This document shows positions 1 to 8,589 of a stretch of 64,000 nucleotides of DNA, piece by piece. Each line of letters starts with the position of its first letter. Within the stretch, counting starts at the first letter, position 1. The translations under genes were made by a program, and so were the position numbers. The DNA lies in NCBI GenBank assembly GCA_041940425.1, contig JBGTSF010000024.1:1-64000 (forward strand). The letters run 5' to 3'. Below the pieces are notes generated by a model. That model saw only the letters and a program-made list of their open reading frames with translations, was not told the origin of the DNA and searched no databases. The DNA is from DATHTS01 sp041940425 (GTDB lineage: Bacteria > Acidobacteriota > Blastocatellia > Pyrinomonadales > Pyrinomonadaceae).

Positions 1-1083
1 AACGACGGCAAAATTCTCGTCGTCGGCTATGCCGAAAATCCGACCATTGATTTCGTGTTGTTAAGGTATAACTCCGACGGATCGCTCGACAATTCTTTCG
101 GTCAGGGCGGCAAGATTTTTATTAATTTCGGTAACAGCGAAAGAGCGTATGCCGTTAAAATTGACCCGACAGGCAAGATCGTTGTAGCCGGCGAACATTG
201 GGCTGGCGCAACAGCCGCCCGTCGAATCGTAATGGCTCGTTTGAGTCTCGGAAACGCACGGTTCGATTTTGACGGCGACCGTCAAACAGATATTTCTATA
301 TTCCGTCCTGCAGTCGGCGAATGGTGGATTCAAAAAAGTTTCGATATCGGCGTGCGGGCTTTTCAATTCGGTTCCCCAAACGACAAAATCGTTCCCGCTG
401 ATTTTACCGGCGACGGCATAATTGATGCCGCTTTCTTTCGACCCTCGACCGGAAGCTGGTTTATCATCAGAAGCGAAGATTTCAGCTATTATTCTTTCCC
501 GTTCGGCGCAAACGGAGATATTCCGATACCCGCTGATTTTGACGGCGACGGCAAAGCCGATCCCGCAGTTTTCCGCCCGACAACTTCAATTTGGTATATC
601 AGCAAATCAACCGGCGGGATTCGGATCGAGCAATTCGGAGCAAACGGCGATGTTCCGCTCGCGCCCGATTTCGACGGCGACGGTCTGTTCGATCTGGCGA
701 TTTTCCGCCCCGGAAACGGCGAATGGTGGTATAAGCAAAGCTCAGACAATTCTGTCCGCGCGGTTCAATTCGGAAATCCCGGCGATAAGCCCGTTACTTC
801 CGATTTTACCGGCGACGGAAAATGGGATATTGCCTTCTGGCGACCTTCGAACGGAACCTGGTTCGTTTTAAGAAGCGAAGATTCCAGTTATTATGCCGCC
901 CCTTTTGGTGCTAATAGTGATTTTCCCGTGCCGGATGATTACGATGGCGACGGAAAAGCCGACTTTGCCGTCTGGCGACCGGCGGACAGGAATTGGTATG
1001 TTCTAAAATCAACGAGCGGTCTAGCGATCATTCCGTTCGGTTCTGCTGGCGATCAAGCAGTTCCTTCTGCTTATATTCCCTGA
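1..1083 (+). CDS. Delta-60 / FG-GAP (VCBS) repeat protein, 3' part
   Basis: The reading frame is open from the first base, so the start lies upstream of the window. The first ~70 visible residues look like delta-60 repeats (RYNSDGSLDNSFGQGGK). Six FG-GAP/VCBS-type units of about 45 residues follow, each with a calcium-loop-like core such as DFDGDGKADPAVFRP, DFTGDGKWDIAFWRP or DYDGDGKADFAVWRP. Such repeats build beta-propellers in secreted or surface proteins. Only the C-terminal part is visible, so no signal peptide or sorting domain can be judged. The protein ends directly after the last repeat without a visible anchor. Its function is unknown; surface binding or matrix roles are only the family expectation. 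Confidence 0.85.
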   Translation, partial: NDGKILVVGYAENPTIDFVLLRYNSDGSLDNSFGQGGKIFINFGNSERAYAVKIDPTGKIVVAGEHWAGATAARRIVMARLSLGNARFDFDGDRQTDISIFRPAVGEWWIQKSFDIGVRAFQFGSPNDKIVPADFTGDGIIDAAFFRPSTGSWFIIRSEDFSYYSFPFGANGDIPIPADFDGDGKADPAVFRPTTSIWYISKSTGGIRIEQFGANGDVPLAPDFDGDGLFDLAIFRPGNGEWWYKQSSDNSVRAVQFGNPGDKPVTSDFTGDGKWDIAFWRPSNGTWFVLRSEDSSYYAAPFGANSDFPVPDDYDGDGKADFAVWRPADRNWYVLKSTSGLAIIPFGSAGDQAVPSAYIP

Positions 1084-1117
1084 GCAAAAACTCCAAAAAA
1101 ATTCTTTCTAAAATTTT

Positions 1118-1145
1118 CGGACGGTTTTTAACCGTCCGTTTTTTT
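1118..1145 (+). terminator. Intrinsic terminator after the FG-GAP gene
   Basis: A perfect 9-bp stem (CGGACGGTT with AACCGTCCG, 3-nt loop) is followed directly by seven T residues. It lies 34 bases after the stop codon and ahead of argS. Confidence 0.9.
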
Positions 1146-1205
1146 GCCAACAGGATTCTTAAAAGTTATACTCAATCTTTTCATTTTCGAACAACTTTTA
1201 TTGTT

Positions 1206-3212
1206 ATGTCATTATCGAATTACCAAACGTTTTTAACCGCCGAAATTAAAAATTCCGCGCAGAATCTTTTCTCGATCGAGCCGGAAAAAATTGCCGCCGA
1301 AATTCCTCCGAAAACCGAACTCGGCGACCTCGCTTTTCCCATCGCTTTCGAACTTGCCAAGCAGATCAAACAGCAAACCGGCGAAAAACAAAACCCGCGA
1401 GCGATAGCCGAACAATTGAAAACGGCTCTCGAAAAATTCGATTTTGTCGAAAAAATAGAAATTGCCGGTCCCGGCTACTTAAATATTTTTTACAATCGCG
1501 CCGAATTTCTTACCGGAAATTTAAACCCGAATCCTTTACCGAAAATCGAAAAATCGAAAGATGAAAACGCGCCGAAAATCTGTGTCGAACACACTTCGGT
1601 CAACCCGAACAAAGCCGCGCATATCGGGCATGTCAGAAACTCGGTGCTCGGCGATACGTTCGTGCGGATTTTACGCGCCGACGGTTGCCGCGTCGAAGTT
1701 CAGAATTATATTGACAATACCGGAGTTCAGGTCGCCGATGTCGTTGTCGGTTTTATGTTTCTGGAAAATCGTTCGCTCGGAGACATCATGGATTTGGACA
1801 AAAAATTAAAATCCGAAGGAAAAACTTTCGATTATTATTGCTGGGATTTATATACGAAAATCGGACAGGAATATCAGCAAAATGAGGAACTGAAAGCCAA
1901 ACGCGCAGAAGTTTTGCATCTCATCGAAGAAGGCGGAAACGAAACCTCAGAACTCGCCGATTACGTCGCCACGCGAAATGTCGAATGTATTTTGAATACG
2001 ATGGAGCGTTTTTCGATCCACTACGATCTGCTGCCGCGAGAATCGGAAATTCTGCATCTGCATTTCTGGCAAAAAGCGTTCGAGCTGATGAAAGAACTGG
2101 GCGTGATTCATTTTGCCGAAGAAGGCAAAAACGCCGGCTGTTGGGTGATGCCGTTCGAAGCTCACACCGGATCGGACGAACACGAAGCCGATAAAATTCT
2201 CGTCCGCTCGAACGGAACTGTTACTTATACAGGAAAAGACATCGCTTATCAGCTTTGGAAACTCGGCATTCTCGGTCTCGATTTTCATTACAAACCTTTT
2301 ATGACCTACGCCGACGGCAAACAGGTTTGGATTACGACGACCGAAGAATTGAATCATCCCGGCGTTCCGAAATTCGGCGCGGGCGAAAAGGTTTACAACG
2401 TCATTGATTCGCGCCAATCCTATCCGCAGGAGGTCGTCAAAAAAGGCGTTTCGATCATCTCGCCCGAAAAAGGCGAACGCGCCAGCGTTCATCTTTCCTA
2501 CGAAATGGTCGCGCTCAGTCCGGCGGCGGCTGAGGAACTCGGTTTTCAGATTTCGGAAGAAGACAAATCTAAATCTTTTATTGAAATGTCCGGTCGCAAA
2601 GGTCTGGGCGTAAAAGCCGACGATCTTTTAAATCGTCTGGAAGAAAACGCCCTGCGCGAGGTCGAAAACAGACAAATAGATTTATCGCCCGCCCAACACA
2701 AATTCATTGCCCGACAAATCGCGGTCGGCGCGCTGCGGTATTTTCTTTTGAAATACACGAGAAATACGGTCGTCGTTTTCGATTTTAAAGAAGCGCTTTC
2801 ATTCGAAGGCGAAACCGGCGTTTATTGTCAATACACGGCGGTGCGGACAAATTCGATTTTCCGCAAAGCCGAAGCTAACGCGCTCGACAATGCCAAACAA
2901 ATAATTTCCGAAAACCAAACGGAGGTCGGCGAATTCTTAAAATCGGAATATGAAATTTGGTCATTGATCACGACCGCCGCACGGCTTGAAGAAGCTATTT
3001 CAAGTGCGGTAAATGCTTCAGAACCCGCAATTTTGGCGAAATACACATTTAATTTGGCAAAGTCATTCAATCTTTTTTATCACAATCACCGAATTTTGAG
3101 CGAAGAAAACACTGTCAAAAAATCGGTGCTGTTAATGACGGCGGAAATCGTCAGAAAATCTTTGACCGCCGCACTGGATACAATGGGAATCGAAGTCCCT
3201 GAAAAAATGTGA
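1206..3212 (+). CDS. argS: Arginyl-tRNA synthetase
   Basis: Class I synthetase that charges tRNA-Arg with arginine in the cytoplasm. I chose the ATG at 1206 (MSLSNYQTF), giving 668 residues; the open frame runs further upstream, but that part overlaps the preceding gene and its terminator. The N-terminal Arg-tRNA-synthetase domain is followed by the HIGH signature (HIGH at residues 139-142) and a KMSKS-like site, MSGRKG, near residue 461. A DALR-type anticodon-binding helical domain ends the protein. Length and motif order are typical. The gene stands alone between the terminator at 1118 and the trp leader promoter at 3214, so it is probably monocistronic. No clear Shine-Dalgarno is seen. Confidence 0.97.
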   Translation: MSLSNYQTFLTAEIKNSAQNLFSIEPEKIAAEIPPKTELGDLAFPIAFELAKQIKQQTGEKQNPRAIAEQLKTALEKFDFVEKIEIAGPGYLNIFYNRAEFLTGNLNPNPLPKIEKSKDENAPKICVEHTSVNPNKAAHIGHVRNSVLGDTFVRILRADGCRVEVQNYIDNTGVQVADVVVGFMFLENRSLGDIMDLDKKLKSEGKTFDYYCWDLYTKIGQEYQQNEELKAKRAEVLHLIEEGGNETSELADYVATRNVECILNTMERFSIHYDLLPRESEILHLHFWQKAFELMKELGVIHFAEEGKNAGCWVMPFEAHTGSDEHEADKILVRSNGTVTYTGKDIAYQLWKLGILGLDFHYKPFMTYADGKQVWITTTEELNHPGVPKFGAGEKVYNVIDSRQSYPQEVVKKGVSIISPEKGERASVHLSYEMVALSPAAAEELGFQISEEDKSKSFIEMSGRKGLGVKADDLLNRLEENALREVENRQIDLSPAQHKFIARQIAVGALRYFLLKYTRNTVVVFDFKEALSFEGETGVYCQYTAVRTNSIFRKAEANALDNAKQIISENQTEVGEFLKSEYEIWSLITTAARLEEAISSAVNASEPAILAKYTFNLAKSFNLFYHNHRILSEENTVKKSVLLMTAEIVRKSLTAALDTMGIEVPEKM

Positions 3213-3213
3213 T

Positions 3214-3243
3214 TTGACTTTGTGGATAAATTTCTGTTACAAA
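3214..3243 (+). promoter_or_regulatory. Candidate sigma70-type promoter of the trp leader
   Basis: TTGACT (3214-3219, five of six consensus) and TACAAA (3238-3243, four of six) are separated by 18 bp. The expected start of transcription, about 3250-3252, coincides with the ATG of the leader peptide at 3252. The leader would then be translated from a leaderless transcript, which fits the lack of any Shine-Dalgarno before it. Confidence 0.5.
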
Positions 3244-3251
3244 ATTTATCA

Positions 3252-3374
3252 ATGTTTTTGATTCACGAAACTTTTGCTCAAATTTCCGTTTGGCGAAACG
3301 CCGCAAACTGGTGGCGTAATATTTCGTCTGCGGTTTCCGGTTTGAGTATTCTGCGGGAATTTTCTCCTGAGTAG
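3252..3374 (+). CDS. trpL: trp operon leader peptide (trpL-like)
   Basis: A 40-codon open frame (MFLIHETFAQISVWRNAANW..., ending EFSPE) lies between argS and trpE. It has three Trp codons: one at 3291 and a tandem pair at 3309-3314, in the string NWWRN. Trp is the rarest residue in proteins, so a WW pair just before trpE and just before an intrinsic terminator is the signature of ribosome-mediated attenuation. At 40 codons it is longer than the enterobacterial 14-residue trpL. The peptide itself need have no function. There is no ribosome-binding site, but the candidate promoter would start the RNA at or next to the ATG. Confidence 0.8.
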   Translation: MFLIHETFAQISVWRNAANWWRNISSAVSGLSILREFSPE

Positions 3375-3436
3375 TTTCAAATCAAAAAGTCTTTTTCGAC
3401 CAAAGCCGCCGTAATGTAATAAACGGCGGCTTTTTT
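3301..3436 (+). promoter_or_regulatory. trp attenuator: alternative RNA pairings
   Basis: Four segments can pair in the classical way. Segment 1 (CCGCAAAC, 3301-3308), next to the WW codons, pairs with segment 2 (GTCTGCGG, 3326-3333) with one mismatch. The end of segment 2 (GCGGTTT, 3330-3336) can instead pair, with one bulged G, to segment 3 (start of the terminator stem, AAAGCCGC at 3402). Segment 3 otherwise pairs with segment 4 in the terminator. A ribosome stalled at 3309-3314 would cover segment 1 and free segment 2 as antiterminator. The pairings are read by eye and not energy-calculated. Confidence 0.65.
3402..3436 (+). terminator. Intrinsic terminator of the trp attenuator
   Basis: Eleven-base perfect arms (AAAGCCGCCGT, 3402-3412, with ACGGCGGCTTT, 3423-3433) run into a T tract that ends five bases before the trpE ATG. 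A terminator placed between a promoter and the first codon of trpE makes sense only if it is conditional. Confidence 0.88.
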
Positions 3437-3441
3437 ATTTT

Positions 3442-4944
3442 ATGATTTTGCAAAACCCCGACAACTTCGATGATTTTCTGATAAAGAGCGAAAATGCGGA
3501 AATTATTCCGGTTGTCCTAACCCTGCCCGCCGATCTGCTCACGCCGCTGGCGGTTTATCTGAAAATTACGGAATCGGCGGAAAATTCCTTCCTGTTAGAA
3601 TCGGTCGAGGGCGGCGAATCGTTGGCTCGTTTTTCTTTTATCGGCGCGAACCCCGAAATGATCGTCAGCGGAAATCTGGAAAAAACCACGGTCAAAAAAA
3701 ATGAATCGAATGAGATTTTGCAGTTTTCCATTATGGAATTTTTAAGAACTCATTTTGCAACACAAAAAATTTCTGCGGGCGAAGAACTGCCGTCATTTAT
3801 CGGCGGCGCGATCGGTTATTTCAGTTTTTCCTGTTCTCGCTGGTTTGAAAAATCTTTATACGGCTCTTTTAAAAATGAATTTTCTGAAGATGAAGCCGAG
3901 CTTATGTTTTATAAAACGATCGTCGCCTTCGACCACGCCAAACAATTAATAAAAATTATCTCGCTCGTTTTCAAAACCGACGCGGAAAATGAAAATGATT
4001 TGAATAATTTATATAAAACGGCGGTTGCCAATAATTTGGAATTAAAAAATATTTTAGAATCCGGGAAAATCCCGATTTATAAAAGATCGGATAACTCAAT
4101 GGAAAAGTGTGAAATCACATCCAATTGGAAACGCTCGGATTTTGAAAATGCGGTTGATGAAATCAAGGAATTGATCAATGCCGGAGAATGTTACCAGGTC
4201 GTATTATCTCAATGTTTCAGCCGGAAAACTGCCGCTTCGCCCGTTTCTATCTATCGCGCTTTACGCTCGCTAAACCCATCGCCGTATATGTTTCTTTTGA
4301 AATTCGGGGAAAAAGCGATTATCGGCGCGTCGCCGGAAATGCTCGTTCGATGCCGCGATAGAAAACTAGAATACCGCCCGATCGCCGGAACGCGGCGTCG
4401 CGGAAAAACGGCTGAAGAAGACTTTCAATTAGCCGAAGAAATGCGGCGCGATCAAAAGGAAGTCGCCGAACATCTGATGCTCGTTGATCTCGGTCGAAAC
4501 GATCTCGGTCGGGTTTCAAAATTCGGAAGCGTGCGCGTCGAAAATCTGATGAATGTCGAAAAATTTTCGCACGTTCAACATCTGGTCAGTTATCTTTATT
4601 CCGAACTGCGCGAAGAGTTTGACCGATTCGATGCGCTTGCCGCGTGTTTTCCCGCCGGAACGGTTTCCGGCGCGCCGAAAGTCCGCGCCGTCGAAATAAT
4701 CCAAAAATTAGAGCCAACTCCGCGCGGTGTTTATTCGGGCGCGGTCGGATATATTGATTATTCGGGAAATCTCGACACCTGCATCGCTATTCGAACATTG
4801 GTTTTGGAAAACTCCGAAGCGAAAATCCAAGCGGGCGCGGGCATCGTCGCCGATTCGATTCCCGCTTCCGAATTTGAAGAAACGGTCAATAAAGCAAAGG
4901 CTTTAATCAAAACAATCGAGATCGCTGAAAACCGGAATTTTTAA
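3442..4944 (+). CDS. trpE: Anthranilate synthase component I
   Basis: Converts chorismate to anthranilate, the first committed step of tryptophan synthesis, using ammonia from a TrpG glutaminase subunit. The 500-residue protein has the N-terminal regulatory domain with an LLES motif (residues 51-54), the Trp-binding site for feedback inhibition. The chorismate-binding domain follows, with GASPEMLVR, AGTRRRGK, VDLGRNDLGRVS, AGTVSGAPKVRAVEII and GAGIVADS. It is the first gene of trpEDCFBA, and its stop codon abuts the trpD ATG. Transcription is probably gated by the attenuator just upstream. No trpG lies in this operon, so the amidotransferase subunit must be encoded elsewhere. Confidence 0.97.
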   Translation: MILQNPDNFDDFLIKSENAEIIPVVLTLPADLLTPLAVYLKITESAENSFLLESVEGGESLARFSFIGANPEMIVSGNLEKTTVKKNESNEILQFSIMEFLRTHFATQKISAGEELPSFIGGAIGYFSFSCSRWFEKSLYGSFKNEFSEDEAELMFYKTIVAFDHAKQLIKIISLVFKTDAENENDLNNLYKTAVANNLELKNILESGKIPIYKRSDNSMEKCEITSNWKRSDFENAVDEIKELINAGECYQVVLSQCFSRKTAASPVSIYRALRSLNPSPYMFLLKFGEKAIIGASPEMLVRCRDRKLEYRPIAGTRRRGKTAEEDFQLAEEMRRDQKEVAEHLMLVDLGRNDLGRVSKFGSVRVENLMNVEKFSHVQHLVSYLYSELREEFDRFDALAACFPAGTVSGAPKVRAVEIIQKLEPTPRGVYSGAVGYIDYSGNLDTCIAIRTLVLENSEAKIQAGAGIVADSIPASEFEETVNKAKALIKTIEIAENRNF

Positions 4945-5970
4945 ATGAAACAGTACCGTTTAAATTATTTTTTAGAAATTTTTCGCACCGGAAAAGAACT
5001 GCCGCCGGGCGATGCGGAAATATTTTTTGACTTGCTGTTGGCTGAACAAAATGAAGATTTGTTAGCCGAAATTTTTATCGAGTGGAACAAGAAAGGCACA
5101 ACTGAAAATGAAATTTTCGCGCTTGCCCGCATTATGAAAAAACGCTGTGTAAAAGTTTCTACAAAACACGAAACTTTCGTAGATGCCGTCGGAACGGGCG
5201 GAAGCCGCCGCAAAACTTTCAACATTTCGACCGCCGCCGCGTTCGTCATTGCCGGCGCGGGCGTTCCGGTCGCCAAACACGGCAATCGCGCGGCGACGAG
5301 TGATTCGGGCAGTGCGGACGCGCTTTCCGCGCTCGGCGTAAATTCATCGGTCGAAGCCGCGCGAGCCGAAATTTGTCTTGATAAAATTGGCATCTGTTTT
5401 ATGTTCGCGCCGAAATTTCATTCGCTTTCGCCCGTTCTGGCAAAAGTTCGGCGCGGTCTCGGTTTTCCGACAATTTTCAATAATCTCGGTCCGCTCTGCA
5501 ATCCGGCTAACGCGCCGCATCAATTAATCGGCGTTTACAAAAAAGATCTGGTTGAAAAAACCGCCAATGTGCTGGCGCGTCTCGGAACAAAAAAATCATG
5601 GATCGTTCACGGCTGTGACGGTTTGGATGAAATCACGCTCGACGGCAAAACTTCGGTCGCGGAAATTTGCGGCAACAAAGTAAAAACTTTTGAAATTTCT
5701 CCCAAAGATTTCGGTTTAAAAAGTTCCAAATTGAATAATCTAAGCCGCAGTTCACCAGAAGAAAGCGCGAAAATTATTACCGAAATTTTAGAAGGAAAAT
5801 CGAAAAAAGAAACAGCCGATCATCTCGTTTTGATCAATGCTGCAGCGGCAATTTTTCTTTGCGGTTTTGCTGAAGATTTTGTCGAAGCGGCAAAACTCGC
5901 ACGGCAAAGTTTGGAAAGCGGCGCGGCGCGGCAAAAGTTAAACGAATTAATTTCAGAAACCAATAAATGA
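4945..5970 (+). CDS. trpD: Anthranilate phosphoribosyltransferase
   Basis: Transfers the phosphoribosyl group of PRPP to anthranilate, the second step of the tryptophan pathway. The 341-residue protein begins with the helical N-domain of the nucleoside-phosphorylase class III fold. The PRPP-binding glycine motif VGTGGSRRKTFNIST and the KHGNRAATSDSGSADALSALG region (substrate- and metal-binding) are intact. The start codon follows the trpE stop with no spacing, and the stop overlaps the trpC start (ATGA at 5967-5970), so translation is probably coupled. It is not fused to a TrpG amidotransferase domain, unlike the enterobacterial TrpGD. Confidence 0.96.
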   Translation: MKQYRLNYFLEIFRTGKELPPGDAEIFFDLLLAEQNEDLLAEIFIEWNKKGTTENEIFALARIMKKRCVKVSTKHETFVDAVGTGGSRRKTFNISTAAAFVIAGAGVPVAKHGNRAATSDSGSADALSALGVNSSVEAARAEICLDKIGICFMFAPKFHSLSPVLAKVRRGLGFPTIFNNLGPLCNPANAPHQLIGVYKKDLVEKTANVLARLGTKKSWIVHGCDGLDEITLDGKTSVAEICGNKVKTFEISPKDFGLKSSKLNNLSRSSPEESAKIITEILEGKSKKETADHLVLINAAAAIFLCGFAEDFVEAAKLARQSLESGAARQKLNELISETNK

Positions 5971-6767
5971 AATCGAATTTTTTACAAAAAATATTAGAAA
6001 CAAAAAAACCGCAGATCGAAACCGCAAAACAAAAAATAGATTTAGCGGGTTGGCGAGAAAATATTATCGAATCGCGCCGTTCGGTCGGAAATTTTCGTTT
6101 ACAAAGCGCATTGCAAAAGTCCGAACAGATCAACATAATCGCGGAATTAAAACGCGCATCGCCTTCGAAAGGCATCATAAAAGATAAAATAGATGTCGCT
6201 GAAACCGCCGTTAAGTATGAGCGCGGCGGCGCGTGCGCGATTTCGGTTTTAACCGAAGAAAATTTTTTTAAAGGTTCGCTCGCGGATCTAAAAACGGTTC
6301 GGCAAACCGTCAACCTGCCGATTCTTCGAAAAGATTTTATCTTTGACGAGTTTCAAATTTTCGAGGCGGCAGAAGCCGGCGCGGATGCGATTTTACTGAT
6401 CGCGGCGATGCTAGACGATACAGATTTGCAAAATCTGTATCGTCTAGCAGTAAATGTTCTGCATCTCGATGCGCTCGTCGAAGTCCATACTTCGGAGGAA
6501 ATGAAACGTGTAGAAAAGCTAGGCGCGAAATTGGTCGGCATTAATAACCGAGACTTAAATTCATTTGATGTATCTCTCGATGTTTCGCGCAATTTGGCAA
6601 AACTCGCTCCTGAAAGTTCGCTTCTAATCGCCGAAAGCGGCTTAAAATCCCGGGCGGAAATTTCAGAACTGCGCGAAATCGGATTTTCGGGTTTTTTGAT
6701 CGGTGAAACTCTGATGAAAAGCGGAGATGTGATAAAGAATTTGAAAAATCTGACTTCGGTAAAATAA
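5967..6767 (+). CDS. trpC: Indole-3-glycerol-phosphate synthase
   Basis: Closes the ring of carboxyphenylaminodeoxyribulose phosphate to indole-3-glycerol phosphate. The 266-residue TIM barrel has the family motifs IAELKRASPSKGII near the first strand, LRKDFIFDEFQI, LVEVHTSEEM, VGINNRDLNSF and LIAESGLKSRAEI. It overlaps trpD by four bases; trpF starts two bases after its stop. It is a single-function protein, not a TrpCF fusion. An oddity is a perfect 18-bp inverted repeat with a 3-nt loop inside the gene (6410-6448), encoding the ordinary-looking stretch AMLDDTDLQNLYRLAV. Confidence 0.96.
   Translation: MKSNFLQKILETKKPQIETAKQKIDLAGWRENIIESRRSVGNFRLQSALQKSEQINIIAELKRASPSKGIIKDKIDVAETAVKYERGGACAISVLTEENFFKGSLADLKTVRQTVNLPILRKDFIFDEFQIFEAAEAGADAILLIAAMLDDTDLQNLYRLAVNVLHLDALVEVHTSEEMKRVEKLGAKLVGINNRDLNSFDVSLDVSRNLAKLAPESSLLIAESGLKSRAEISELREIGFSGFLIGETLMKSGDVIKNLKNLTSVK
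6410..6448. repeat. Perfect 18-bp inverted repeat inside trpC
   Basis: Arms at 6410-6427 and 6431-6448 are exact reverse complements around the 3-base loop GCA. The palindrome lies wholly within coding sequence. No T tract follows, so it is not an obvious terminator. Confidence 0.95.
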
Positions 6768-6769
6768 AA

Positions 6770-7408
6770 ATGACGAGAGTAAAAATTTGCGGAATCACAA
6801 ATGAGGAAGACGCGCTAGCGGCTGTAAAGTTCGGCGCGGACGCACTCGGTTTTAATTTTTATACAAAAAGCCCGCGTTATATATCGCCCGATAAAGCGCG
6901 TCAAATTATTGAAAAATTGCCTGAAAAAATTTTGATTGTCGGCGTGTTTGTTAATGAAGCTTTGGAAAAAACAAAAGAAATCGCCGAAACAGTTAAACTT
7001 GACGCAATCCAGCTTCACGGTGATGAAACACCCGATTTTGTGAGAAAATTGAAAACAAAACCCGATTTGGAAGTAATTAAAGCATTTCATGTTTCGCCGG
7101 ATTTTGAGCCTGAAAAAATTGTCGAATACGGCGCGGACGCGGTTTTGCTCGATGCTTATTCGCCGAATGAATACGGCGGAACGGGCAAAACTTTCGATTG
7201 GGAAATTGCGAAGCGAACGCAAAAAATCTTCCCGAAAATGTATCTGGCAGGCGGACTTTCGGCAGAAAATATTTCGGGGGTGATTTTAGAGATCAAACCG
7301 TTTGCCGTTGACGCTTGCAGTTCACTGGAAAAAGAAAAAGGAGTCAAAGACCTACAAAAACTCGAACGGTTTTTGTCAGCCGTTAAAAATTATGAATTAT
7401 CAGCCTGA
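6770..7408 (+). CDS. trpF: Phosphoribosylanthranilate isomerase
   Basis: Catalyses the Amadori rearrangement of phosphoribosylanthranilate. The 212-residue TIM barrel opens with the signature KICGITNEEDALAAVKFGADA, with the catalytic Cys, and continues with DAIQLHGDE, DAVLLDAYSPNEYGGTGKTFDW (general-acid Asp) and LAGGLSAENI. It begins two bases after trpC, and its last 17 bases overlap the start of trpB in another frame. Length and motifs are standard. It is co-regulated with the rest of the trp operon. Confidence 0.95.
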   Translation: MTRVKICGITNEEDALAAVKFGADALGFNFYTKSPRYISPDKARQIIEKLPEKILIVGVFVNEALEKTKEIAETVKLDAIQLHGDETPDFVRKLKTKPDLEVIKAFHVSPDFEPEKIVEYGADAVLLDAYSPNEYGGTGKTFDWEIAKRTQKIFPKMYLAGGLSAENISGVILEIKPFAVDACSSLEKEKGVKDLQKLERFLSAVKNYELSA

Positions 7409-8585
7409 TGAACGCGGTTACTGGGGTGAATTCGGCGGGCGGTTCGTTCCCGAAACGCTCGTTTCGCCCCTCGAAAAATTGACCGAAGCGTATTTCGCCG
7501 CGCGCGGCGACGCGGATTTTCAAAAGGAATTTCATCAACTTTTAAAGGACTATTCCGGTCGTCCGACACCGCTTTTTTATGCGAAAAGACTTTCGGAAAA
7601 TCTGAAAGGCGCAAGGATTTTTCTTAAACGCGAAGATTTGAATCACACGGGCGCGCATAAGATCAATAACTGTGTCGGGCAGATTCTTCTTGCAAAAAAA
7701 ATGGGCAAAAAGCGGATTATTGCCGAAACCGGCGCGGGACAGCACGGCGTAGCGACGGCGACCGTGTGCGCTTTGTTCGGTCTGGACTGTGTTGTTTATA
7801 TGGGAACGGAAGACATGCGCCGGCAGGAACTGAATGTCTTTCGGATGCGGCTTTTGGGGGCGGACGTGCGGGGCGTTGAAACCGGTTCGCGGACTTTGAA
7901 AGACGCGATCAATGAGGCTTTGCGCGATTGGGTAACAAATGTTGATTCGACATATTACCTGCTCGGCTCGGCACTCGGACCTCATCCGTATCCGTTGATG
8001 GTCAGAGATTTTCAATCAATCATCGGACAAGAAACACGCCGTCAGATTCTGGAAAAAGAAAATCGGCTGCCAAATGTTTTAATCGCCTGCGTCGGCGGCG
8101 GTTCGAATGCGATCGGGCTTTTTCACCCTTTTTTGAAGGATGAAAATGTGCGAATGATCGGTGTCGAAGCTGGCGGTAAAAGCGCGAATTTGGGTGAACA
8201 CGCGGCTCGGTTTATAGAAAATAAGATCGGAGTTTTGCAAGGGACGAAAAGCTATCTTTTGCAGGACGCAAATGGACAAATCGCCGCGACGCATTCCATT
8301 TCGGCTGGTTTGGATTACGCTTCGGTCGGACCGGAACACGCTTTTTTGCGCGACAACGGACGCGCTAATTACGTTTCGATTTCCGACGAAGAGGCTTTGC
8401 AAGCGTTTCGAACTCTGTCGCAGACCGAAGGAATAATACCCGCTCTCGAAAGCTCGCACGCCATCGCATACGCATTAAAAATCGCTCCGGAAATGTCTTC
8501 GGACGAAATTATCGTGGTTAATCTATCGGGTCGGGGAGACAAGGATGTCAGCCAGATTCAGAAAATTTTAACTTCGGAAAAATAA
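7392..8585 (+). CDS. trpB: Tryptophan synthase beta chain
   Basis: PLP enzyme that joins indole and serine to tryptophan. I chose the ATG at 7392 (MNYQPDERGYWGEFGG), which gives the family's usual N-terminus and 397 residues; the open frame extends upstream inside trpF and that part is not homologous. The PLP lysine lies in HTGAHKINN. The indole channel motif AETGAGQHGVATAT, the phosphate-binding GGGSNAIG and the C-terminal SGRGDKD are present. The 17-bp overlap with trpF suggests coupled translation. Its sequence resembles the standard TrpB1 type that pairs with the adjacent alpha subunit. Confidence 0.97.
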   Translation: MNYQPDERGYWGEFGGRFVPETLVSPLEKLTEAYFAARGDADFQKEFHQLLKDYSGRPTPLFYAKRLSENLKGARIFLKREDLNHTGAHKINNCVGQILLAKKMGKKRIIAETGAGQHGVATATVCALFGLDCVVYMGTEDMRRQELNVFRMRLLGADVRGVETGSRTLKDAINEALRDWVTNVDSTYYLLGSALGPHPYPLMVRDFQSIIGQETRRQILEKENRLPNVLIACVGGGSNAIGLFHPFLKDENVRMIGVEAGGKSANLGEHAARFIENKIGVLQGTKSYLLQDANGQIAATHSISAGLDYASVGPEHAFLRDNGRANYVSISDEEALQAFRTLSQTEGIIPALESSHAIAYALKIAPEMSSDEIIVVNLSGRGDKDVSQIQKILTSEK

Positions 8586-8589
8586 CTTT

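Noticed and set aside
993..1205. Upstream extension of argS
   Set aside because: The extra 71 codons overlap the FG-GAP gene and its terminator and have no resemblance to ArgRS N-termini; the ATG at 1206 fits the family.
7302..7391. Upstream extension of trpB
   Set aside because: Lies inside trpF in another frame and lacks homology to TrpB.
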